Assembly: GCF_040436345.1 (NCBI RefSeq)
Contig: NC_133219.1
Location: forward strand, 20,177,458 to 20,241,457
Length of the DNA: 64,000 bases
Source: Pagrus major
Taxonomy: Eukaryota > Chordata > Actinopteri > Spariformes > Sparidae
Reading direction: 5' to 3'
Notes under the pieces: model-generated
Databases searched by the model: none
What the model was told of the DNA's origin: nothing
What the model saw: only the letters and a program-made list of their open reading frames with translations
Shown: positions 26,901 to 38,900 of the stretch, in pieces
Layout: every line of letters starts with the position of its first letter
How positions within the stretch are numbered: position 1 is the stretch's first letter
Program-made: the position numbers and the translations under genes

Positions 26901-29900
26901 GCGAGACAAACACCACACCATGTGAGTGGAGGCTGAAGCTGTTTCTTTGTGACATCTGCAGGTCATGTCAATGGATGAATATGATGTGGTGGACCTGGAG
27001 CACGAGACGCTGGTGTTAGTGGTGACCAGCACGTTCGGCAACGGTGATCCACCTGAAAATGGAGAGGTACGCATGTTGTATAACAACTCCAGCTAACAAA
27101 GCAAAGATGTACAGATGGCTCACTGCCTTTTTGTTTTGGTCACTGTAGAAATTTGGAGGTGCCTTAATGGAGATGCGCCACCCAACATCCAACACAGAAG
27201 ACAGAAAGTGAGTGAAGTCCCTCAGCCTGCGTTTGTCTGTATTCATGCTTATCAGATTTTGTCTTTTCTTCCCTCGCAATATACGTCTGTGTGTCTCATC
27301 CAGTGGCGGCTTGTGACAAAATTTTGGGGTGTTGTTTTACAGTAGTTCGCTACTTATTGCCGCTTTTTTTATTCTCAACGAAATATTACAAAGTAAAACA
27401 GTGTCTTTTAAGATTCCTTAAAAACCTAATGCAGAAGATAGGGTGTTTATCAATCATGCTGTAGCGTCTTTTCTTTTCCCCATCTCCTCTCTGTACAGCC
27501 ATCAAGTGAAGTGTTTCCACTCTAGTTTCTGTACCTTACAGTGGATTTCGGCACCACCGTGGATCATTGCGGCAGGCGAGAGTGAAGATAAATCCATTTT
27601 TAAATCCCAAAAGTTTAAAAAACAAACTCTGTACTCTCCTCAACTCCTGGTGTTTTCCTCCGGATTCTGGAGGAACTTCTGGATACTGAAGCTCCAGACG
27701 CCAGACTGCCCGTGGCTGTCTCGTCGCAAGCTCCAACAGCTGTCTGCCGTTTAACGCTAACAGATCCAAAACACTGTCCCTCCGCCCTGCTTTTAGTCCA
27801 GTTAACCGCACATTGACTGCATATCATGTGTCCAATATCTGAATCAAAATTCTCCAAAAGGCATCAACACCATAAATTCAGCTGAGAGATCAAGTTCAGT
27901 GACTGCAATTAGCTGAGGTGAAGCCGAGCAGCCAGCTCACGAGTACCTGTCACTCAATTTAAACGAGTGACTCATATAATGAAGTAATGAATTAGGTATA
28001 GAGACCAGAAGGGTTTTTTTTTTGTACCAGGCTGAAAGCACGTTTATTTTTGCTGTAAAGTTGGGCGTTTTAACACAGGCTCTGAGCTTTTGTAGCCAGC
28101 CTCGAGTGGCCATTCGAGGAACTGCAGATTTTGGTTCATCCGCATAGGCCTTATTTGTAACAGCCAGAGGCTGCCGCTTGGTCCCACCCGATGGAGGACA
28201 GAGGGAGTCCGTACTCCTCTGCCCCCCACCACCACTTTCCCCTCCTCCCCGTCTCGGCCTGCAGGTGTCGCTGTTAAGGTGTTTTTATAAGAATTTCAAC
28301 AATAGACTTTTTAAAAGAAAAGAGAAAAACATTTCATAAATTTTTCAGAGTTTTGATAATGCTTTATTCTAACCAATTACTCTTTTTTTATACTCTCACT
28401 TTTCCATCTTGCCTCTCAAAAGTAGAGGAGAAACAACCTCCTCTGCTTCTATGAGCCAGCCTCCACTGGTCTCATATCTGTCTGTTCACCACATGTACAG
28501 GAGCTACAAGGTCCGTTTCAACAGCGTGTCCTCCTACTCTGACACTCGTAAATCATCCAGCGACGAGCCAGAAGCCAAGATTAACTTTGAGAGCACCGGA
28601 CCTCTCGCCAACGTTAGGTAAACAAAACCAAACCAGGTCAAAAACAGTCATAAAACTGGAATGGCACACAGTACAGCAAATACCTCTGCCAAGGCCCCAC
28701 AGTCCCCTTTTCATACTCATACTCATTGACACCAGGCACCAGATTTAATCAATTTCATGTATTATTCCCTGAGAAATTAATGAAAATGTCGCAAAAATCT
28801 TGCAATGTTAAAGACAGTGAGAAACATATTTCTGGAACCATCCCTTTAACTGGATTCACACCAAAAGTTAATGGAGTCTATTCTTGGCGGAGACTCATCC
28901 TCCTTCCAAGTTTGGTGGAAATCCATTCTGCAATTTTTGTGTAAGCCTGCTGAAAAACCAACCAACAAACAAACGGACACGGATGAAAACACACCTCCTT
29001 GGCAGAGGTAATGAGCCTGTCTAAAGAGTGCTATCCTCCCCAGTAAGTATTGATGTGGTGATTTGCAGGTTAAAAGACATCTAAACGTCAGGGTAAGAAT
29101 TGTGATATCAAAATTAGATTCATTATGGTCTTTGACATGTTGCTGAAACAATGGTTTTATGTTACCTTAAAGGTGCAGTATGTAAGACTTTAGAAAACAT
29201 TCAAACATTAACTAAAATTATCACCAGAATGTGAAGAAACAGCAGCATCATTGCTAACTATGTAATGTGTTGCAGATCTATCTACTGAAGTTAGCATGCT
29301 AGCCGGCTAACCCCAGTCTGTCCTCGGCCAAAGCTCCTGTGCTAGCAGTGTAAACACCAACAGCGTGCTCCGAACTCTCCGAGAATAGCAGCAGTTAGTG
29401 GTTACATACTGCACCTTTAATGTCGGAAGAATATTCATTCATCTCCATTAAACCCAGTTTTAATTGAGAGTTGTGTTTATCTATTAACCTGCAAATCACA
29501 AAATCAATGATTACTTTGACAAAATTAGTCACGGTCTCATTTCAATATTGTTTTATGGGACAATGACTAATGGATATATTCATTTTACATAGTACAGAAA
29601 ATAATGATTCAAGTGTCAAGTATCCTATTCTGTATCCTGTATCCTACGTATCCTAAGGTTGCTTTGTATGTTTCTTCCATATTGTTACTTACAAAGAAAA
29701 AAAAACAAGTCTGATGGATATAAATGAGATTGTTTTTGAGAAACAGAGCCACAGCCTCGCCTTGAATTTGGAAACAGATATCGACAAAACACTTGGCAGC
29801 ACAAGCCATATTTCAACAGTTTTGTACGTGGGTAACACAAGTAAGTAAAGTGAAGCTGCTGGTTTGGCTAGCTTTGCAACTAAAGGAACAAAGTGAAGTT

Positions 29901-32900
29901 AAGCAACAAATCTGGAAGTCAATTTGGCAACAGTAATTATCATAGAGATAATATAGAGACACAAGATAAAAAAGACCTTAAACACTTTCTGAAATACAAA
30001 AGTTAAAAGTGTTTTTATAACATCATGATTAACTACTGAAAATCTCCTTATTTGTTAACTTGAATTTTCATCCTACTCAGTTCATATAGATTCCTTTGCT
30101 TGTAAAACGTATTTGGGATGACACGTCTTATACCAGTGGACAGTTTGCTGATCTGTTAAAGGAGAGAAGACATTTTGCTCAAACTTGAACCTGATGTGTG
30201 TTGACTGCTTCACAGTGAAGCAGCGGAAGGATAACTTGTCCGTTCGCAGAGAAGTGATCTATTTCATGTTTACATCTAGACAGCGCAAGTATTTGTAAAT
30301 ACGTCAGCTGTTTTGGTGCCTTTTTAGAGGGAAGAAAGTTTCTAACGTGGGCTCCGTGTATTCGAATGTCTATGTTTTTTAACACTACAGCACCTGCCTC
30401 TCTGTCTTTCTTCATATGTGTGTGTGTCTCTGTTTAGGTTCTCAGTGTTTGGCCTTGGCTCCAGGGCCTACCCACACTTCTGCGCCTTTGCCCACGCTGT
30501 GGACACACTGTTTGAAGAGCTGGGGGGGGAGCGCATCCTACGCATGGGAGAAGGAGATGAGCTGTGTGGCCAGGAGGAGTCATTCAGAACCTGGGCCAAG
30601 AAGGTTTTTAAGGTTGGTTTCATGGGCTGAGACCCTTTGGGCTCAGTTTAATTCAAAGGTTTTCAAAGTGGGAGGAGAGCCTCACCAGGGGGGCTCCACG
30701 CAAGTTCCGGGGAGGCTCAGTGAATGTAATATTACATTAGTTTTTATATTAGTTATCAAAAGCACATCATATAGAATAGTCACATGTGGTTTTGTTAAAG
30801 AGAGTTCAGAGATACTGTAGTTTGTTGGAATGTTGCTGTTTTTCCGACAGTCAGAAACTCATAAATTCCTAAGGAAAGACACTTTTTTTATGTATTTGGT
30901 CTCATCCAAAGTTATGGCAAACAGTAATATTAGAAAAAAAAAATTAATAAATCAAAATGAGGAATGAGGAACTGAATTTAACAGAACTGATGACATTACC
31001 AAAGATCTGTAATTGTTTTGTTTGCCAAGAGGGCTCACTTGGAACAGATTTGACAGACTTCGTAGCAAACTGAATTGCAGTCTTTTTCTGTTTATTGTTG
31101 AAGGGTGGTCATTTTTGACCTAGCTTTTATAGAAGAATTTGAAAATGTAAATGACAGTGGGCACGACATCAAACCAATGATCTGTTGATCTTTACAAATC
31201 CAGATGCGATAGTCTAACGATGGAATAGCTGCCAGTGCTGAAAAAGGTGTTTAAATTAAATCAAATCACAACCTTAAAGTCAAAAGTCAAATCATGTCAT
31301 GCATTTGGAGAATTGTGAGCCCACTTAATATGGTTCCCTGTTTTCTGTGCAGCCACAACAACATAAATAAAATAAGAAAACCTTTTGAAGGCATTTGGCC
31401 AAACATAACCTTGAGCTGCTGACCGCAGACCTACTTAGAGTGCAGGAGATCATTTTCGTAAACCTTTGCGATTCCTGTGGAGGTGTGATGGGAATCTGTA
31501 AATAATGGCCGTGTTCTCTCCTGTTCTTCGTGTCAAGGCTGCCTGTGACGTGTTCTGTGTTGGCGATGATGTGAACATCGAGAAGGCCAACGACTCATTG
31601 ATCAGCAACGACCGCAGCTGGAAGAAGAGCAAGTTCCGCCTGACGTACACAGCCGAGGCCCCGGCGCTCACAGAAGGTACATGATAATACTGTGGGGCGC
31701 AAGTGATGAACTGTTGGTGGCGTCTTGATTATAAAGGGGCGATAAGTGCTCATAAGCACTGAAGCACAAAATGATCATAATACATCCATACAGGGGTGGT
31801 GATGTTATTGATTAAGACCAGCGACTCCATTATATTGCCTGGAGGTGAGATTTGTGGCTCTGTTGTGGAATGAAAAATGATAATGCAGTGGGATTTCAAG
31901 CTCTTTGTAGCTATCTAGTTCAGATTTGGTCCAAAATTTTGGACCAAGTCTGAAATAGATCAGTGGCTCTGCTGCCTAATGAACATAGATTAATTAGTAA
32001 ATTGTTGCATTTTAAATGAGATAAAGATTGTGAACTAGGCCCGACTACTATGACAGTAATGTTAAATTTCCTCTGTTTACGAGAGATTCGACTTTATGGT
32101 TATTTAAGAGTGTGCAGTTTGTGTTGATGTTGACCTGTGTTATACAGAAAGGTGTAAACATGGGCGGGCAAAATAATAAGAACACCTGTGAGAAATCCAT
32201 TAAGTATATTTTCCAAAATGTTGAACTTTAATAAAAGCAGATCAGGTATATAGATGACACTATTTCTTTAAATGGTAAATGACATGTATGTGATGTAGTT
32301 TTGTTTTTTTATGCCAACAGCACTGTACAACATTCACAAGAAGAAGGTTTATGGAGCAAAGATGCTGGAATCTCAAAACTTACAAAGTCCCAAATCCAAG
32401 TATGTACCAACACATGAGCACACTGACAGGAAATAAAATAGTCTCATATTTGTCTGTTTTGGTTAACATGTGAAGCAGTGTTTAATTTATCTAACGCACT
32501 CGTCTGGTGTCCAACTCCTTCACTGTGGTGTGTAAGCTAAACGGAACAGACTGGAAATGGTGCCAGGTTATCCCCCAAATCTCTGATCTTTTTTTGCAGT
32601 CGCTCCACCATATTTGTGCGGCTCCACACAAACAGCCACGTCAGCCTGAGCTACCAGCCCGGCGACCATCTGGGCATCTTCCCTGGCAACCACGAGGACC
32701 TGGTGACGGCTCTCATAGATAAACTGGAGGATGCTCCACCTGTCAATCAAATAGTCAAAGTGGAGTTCCTGGAGGAGAGGAACACTGCCCTGGGTGGGTG
32801 ATGCTACAGCAACGTCACGCTACTTTTACGCACACGGTGGGCGAGCAATCAGAAGGGTTGCGGTTTGAAATCTGGGCAGGATGTCAAAAACAAAACATGA

Positions 32901-35900
32901 ATAAGAAACAGTCTCTCAGTCACACTTTGGTGAGGTATCTATGCCCAGAAATCTTTCAGTGAAGCCGCATACTGGCAAACAGTTGTGTGGAAACTGGGTG
33001 ACTTAAGTGCGATTTTCACTGTGACTGTGAAGCAAGGTGTTTCTTATACACAGTGTGTAGGTGTGTGTGTGTGTGTATGCTCAACCCAACTTTAACTAGA
33101 GGAATTAAACAATTCTTTGTAATGACCTATTAAACTTCCGCTTTAAAACACTTTCTCTTGTCATACTAGACTAGATCATCTGTTTTGATAATTTGTGATG
33201 CCAAAGTCTTTGAACTTGGCTAAAGCACTGTCATTTTTTAAAAGAAGAACTCTTTGTTTTAACCACCTCTTTTAGCATTAAAAAGCAGTATATATAAAGA
33301 CCCAAAGATCAAGCACCTACATACACTAACCAAGCAAGTTTAAAGAAGTTTGAAAATGCCTCCAAAAGACATGAAGACATTGTCTGTCTGCTGCACCTGG
33401 AAACAGGGCTGAAAAGAGGGAAACTGGGCTGATAATTCCCATTCATGTTACGCATTATCATATGATCCACTGTTGATACAAAATATTAATTAATGCAACC
33501 GTTACATTTTTCTTTTCTGTAGGTGTAATCAGTAACTGGACAAATGAGACGCGTATCCCTCCCTGCACCATCTACCAAGCCTTCCAGTACTTTCTGGACA
33601 TCACCACCCCGCCGAGTCCTGTGCTGTTGCAGCAGTTTGCTGCTCTGGCAACCAATGACAAACAGAAAAAGAAACTAGAGATCCTCAGTAAGGTAAATTC
33701 ACTTACTCTTCGGCGTTACCATTAACACTGACCTTTTGAATTATTGAGCTGCTGCTGTGCTGAGCGCTCAGCTTGGTTCGTGCCCAGACACATAAGGGAT
33801 TTGCGATGTATGTGCGTGGGCTATATCCAAAAATATGCTCTCTCGCTTTTTTTCCATGTCAGAGGCAAATGTATGCAGACATTTGTTCACTTTTTATTAG
33901 AGCGTGGTTCTACAAGAAGTCACCATGTGTTCAAAGCATAATAATAACCAACACATTTATCATGTTGGCTATCAAAATATGGGAGACAGTTTTCTGTGTC
34001 TGAAAGCCGATTTGATGCACTTTGCACCGATGGAAATACGTACAGTAGGAGTGAGCTGGCGCCAAATTAAAGCGGCTGATCGTTCTAACCCAGAGCCATT
34101 CCCCCTTGCAGTGCCTCCCACAATTCACTCTCCATTTTTGTCAATGTGTGGAAAAGGCTGGCTGAGGCCAAGCAGTGACTCATATGCTCATACATCGAAT
34201 CATTGTCACCAAAGCAAGAGGGAGAGATGGAAGGCTTTCTGAATGCAGAAAAAGAAACAGTACAGTAGAATCAGCACTGCAGATCTTTTTTTTATTTTTG
34301 TATGCGCTAAATCTCAAGATCATTTCAGGACTAATGCAGGGTTTGGACACGTCTAATCCTCTTTTTTTATATAGATTCTCATAACAAACACTAGAGAACG
34401 GTCAAGTTGTCATGTTAGCTTTATTTTTGCATTGCATAAAAGAAGGATATATTAACAATATATCAATGAAACTAACTTTATCCATCTCTAAGATGTCCCA
34501 CAGCCCCGTCTGTGTATCAAGGTTGAAAAACCCCAGGCCCAAAGGTACTTTTGCTGTTGAAATTTTGCTAATTGTACATACGGTGCTTCAAACAGTGCTT
34601 CAGGCTCAGAATGGAGACCACACCAGACTCCTTAATGGGCACTGTGTCGCTCATTAGCAGCTTGAGAACAAAGCAAAAGATGGGAAGATATCAAAGTTTT
34701 TCCAACCTGGTGGTAGTGCTCTATATTCATCACATCAAAATGTCAGCAATGACACACAAACACAGGCGGGCAGTGAATGTGGAACGGCTCTGCTGGTGGC
34801 TGCCTCCGGCTCTCTAATCAAAAACGTTTACAGATCTAAAAGAGGAATCCATCCTCTATTTTTTTTTTGTTCTCATGGCAGTCGGTTAAGTAATTGGAGC
34901 AGCAACAATTCAAAGACTGAAGTGGACAGAAAAATCTAATAAATATTCACCCGTACTTTAATCCCACCTTGTCTTTCTCCTCAATATCTCAGGGCTTGCA
35001 GGAGTATGAAGAGTGGAAGTGGTACAACAATCCGACGCTGGTGGAGGTGCTGGAGGAGTTCCCATCCATCCAGATGCCCTCCACCCTGCTGCTCACCCAG
35101 CTGCCCCTGCTGCAGCCTCGCTACTACTCCATCAGCTCCTCTCCAGACCTGCACCCAGGAGAGATCCACCTCACCGTCGCTGTGGTCTCTTACCGTGCCA
35201 GAGGTAAGGACATACAACCTTGTAAACACTCCTTTAACCAAGCTGAGCATTTACTAACATCTCTCGAAGGATTTCTGTGTGGGTGTAAATGCAGGTGCTT
35301 TGGTCTTTTCTGCTTACTAGGTGGATGAACTTCAATGCTCCCATTAGGCTTTTGAGAGTCTAAAATTGGTATCTTCTTTCTTTTCTGTCTTTTTAAATGG
35401 ATAATTTCTTTACATTTCTGTGAAAAGTGCAAAACAAACTCAATCATACCCTGTGATTTCTACTAAAATGTATTTATCATTAAGTTATTGCTCGAAAAAG
35501 TGCATACCCTGTATATATATTTTGCATCAGTTCAGTTTATGTCATGGATAAAAGGCAGAGTGCTGTGGTTCTTTCAAGGTTGCTGCAAAGACTTGAAAAG
35601 TCGAATGACTCACCCTCTCTGAAAACCCTCGGATGGCTCAAAGAGCATTGATTGCAAGTTATCTTGGAAAGCCAGTCTGCTTCATAGGGCAGCCGGACCA
35701 CCACTGTAATTACAAGAAATGTAGATGTGGAAACACCTCAGGAAGATTTTCTATCTGCAAACAGATTCTATTTAAAGATATGGACACAAACACAAACCAG
35801 AGAAAGCACTGCAGGTATACCAGCCTGTCTGATGGTATGTACAACGTTAGTGCATAGCATATCACAAAGCTTTTACAGCTTCACCTTTGCAATTAGCATC

Positions 35901-38900
35901 TGCACACTCAGCCTGTCGAGTATCAGCAAACACTACCATATTCTACCTACTATTTTCTCTCACATGTGTAATGTGCACTTGTGTAAGCATGTTACTGTGA
36001 TTGTATAAGTAGTGGGTGAATTACTATAATTTCCCCTCAGAGGGAGAGAGAAGAATCGCCCTAGCCTTGGGAAATGTGCTAGGGCCACTCTCTTCCCATT
36101 TAGTGTGTCCACTCACAGAGAGTGGGAGGAGGAGGGGAGAGGAACAGGTAAAGTGCTTGCTTGGTTATCATCCCTTTCAGATGGAGAGGGACCTATTCAC
36201 CATGGAGTGTGTTCGTCGTGGCTCAACAGGATAGAGAAGGGGGAGATGGTGCCATGTTTTGTCCGAGGGTAAATATCACAGTATATTTCACATGACTCAA
36301 TATTGTGGCATGTTAAAGGAAACATTTAGTAAGTTGATTTGCTTTCTTGCTGAGCTAGCTCACTTAAAGCAGCTATAAGGAGCTTACATTTGTCGATTCT
36401 GGCAGATCCCGTGCACAAAAGCGGAAAAATGTTCTACCGTACTGTGCTTTCATTTTGTGACTTACTATTTTGCTGGGAATCCGACCTGGTGACAGGCATT
36501 AAGAATAACTACATAAAAATTGCCAATCTTGTTTGCTTATGTAGAGGCATCAGTATTAAAGTGAGACTGTTTCACAACCAGTTAAAAAGTCCTTGTCGTA
36601 TATAGTATTTGACTGAGCAGAAAGAGTGTCATATTTAGCACACAAACATCAGAGTTGGCTAGAAAGCAAAACTTAGATTTTTCAGCAGGTGAACCAAGCT
36701 AAGTTAGCCCAATAAGTTAGCATAATGTAGTGACTGCCTATTGTTCCGATGGCCCATTATTTTGAAACCCTGATAGCCCCAAAAATGTTCCATTGGACTG
36801 CAGGTCCATTTGTTATACCAAAAATAAATGGCCACTACTCAAATGCACATTGTTTCAAAGATATACAAACTCTCACTGAGTTTTTGGCCCTTAATATTCT
36901 ACTGTTTGGTTAGGGATGGGGTAGCGTTGTTAGGCCCATTAAGGGCAAGACCCCCGCCAATTCAGCACCATGGACAGGGCGGGCAGTCACTGTTTTAACA
37001 ACTGCAAGGTGAGTGTCTATATCCAGAGCAAGAAAAGGGACATTGTATGATTGTTGGGGATTCGGAATAATGGGCCATCCAAACAATGGCATGGCAAACC
37101 TAATATTAAGCATACAGACATGAGTGATCTCAAGCTAACTATTGGCAAAAAAGTAATTAAGCATATCTCCCAGCTATTTTTTTTAAGTAAATTTCAGAAG
37201 CTTGCTATATTTTGGATATATTTCTTACTTCATTTCTTTTTTTTCTATTTTATTGTTGTAGTGCACCATCATTCCAACTTCCCAGAGACAACCAAGCACC
37301 TTGTATACTGGTGGGCCCAGGAACAGGTATCGCCCCGTTCAGAAGCTTCTGGCAACAGAGACTATATGACCTCGAACACAAAGGTTGGTTCCTCTCTCAT
37401 TCCTTTGTATGTATAACCTCCTCATATAGAGGCTTTTTTACAGTGGATTTTCACTGCTGCACATGAAACTGCAGACAGAGTCTTCAGTTTGATGGTCAAT
37501 TATAAGAATATCCAAGCTTATAATCCTCCAGTTAAAATGACTGACTGACTGGTGACTGGTGAAATAACTTGCGCCTGTCATCTTTAGGAATCGAGTCGTG
37601 CCCCATGATCCTGGTGTTTGGTTGTCGTCAGAGTGAGGTGGACCACATCTACAAGGAGGAGACCATCCAGGCCAAGAACAAAGAAGTGTTCAAGGAGCTC
37701 TACACGGCCTATTCCAGAGAACCCGGCAAACCAAAGGTACAAGCACTTAACTGTCTGTAACTGTAAATGAGTCAGCTTGTAGAAACCCAGAGTAGAGAAA
37801 GGGCTTTTTTTAAAAACTCTGCCTTCTTTGCTTTTATGAATATTTCTTTTTGTTTAAGAAATACACAAAATTAAGAGTCTGGAAAGATAAATACATTGTT
37901 CCATACTCTGTTATTTATTAAGTCCCTGGACACCCACCAGCAGTCCTCAGCTTTCAGTTTACAAATCCTACTTCATGTTACTTTATTCTCTCTCTGTCAG
38001 TGGTCTCCTGACTCTGCTTTTCACTTTGCTTCCTCTCACACTTGACTTCCTCATGCACACTCATCGTTCCTCCTGTGCCTCTCTGTCAGAAATATGTACA
38101 GGACGCACTGCGCGAGCAGCTGTCAGAGACGGTGTACCAGTGCCTGAGGGAGGAGGGAGGACACATCTACGTGTGTGGGGATGTTACCATGGCCGGGGAT
38201 GTTCTCAAGACTGTCCAGCAAATCATCAAGCAGCAGGGCAACATGAGCTTGGAGGATGCTGGCTTCTTCATCAGCAAGCTTCGGGTAAGAGAGAGAGAGA
38301 GAGAGCAACGGTGTAGTTCTTTTATGCAACATCGTCACCATGATGTTCACCATCAAACGCCGCTGAGCAACTTGGAGTGATGGTAGCGTGCAGTGCTTTT
38401 CACCATTGAAGTGGTGCCCTTGAGAAATGCAATCCACCTCCAGTTGAACAGGCAGCTTCTTCACATGAATGTATGTAACTAAGTGTATGTAACAAGCCTA
38501 CAATTAACACAATTAACACATGTCCCTGTGTAGAATACAAATGGACTGAAGACTTTTTTCAGTACTTGTCGGTGAATCTGTAAAATGTTGTGAGTGCAGG
38601 TATCTAAACACAGTCAGTATGCTTCTGTCAATCAACAACTATTTAATCATAAACATTTTATGGTGTAAGAGTAGATAAAGACACAAACCTAATAGAAATA
38701 CTGTAATGCTGTATGTAACTCCAAACATAAAACTCTCTTCATGCTGACGATCTGTATTCCCTGTGTTAAACCCTACACAGAAGGAAATAGTCTGTATGCA
38801 GTGTGACTACAAGTTTAGAGTTCAAATACTATCTGTAAAACCTCTGTGACCTAAATAAATTTCTGAAAAGAGTTACAGGCGAAGACCATTATGGCTGTTC

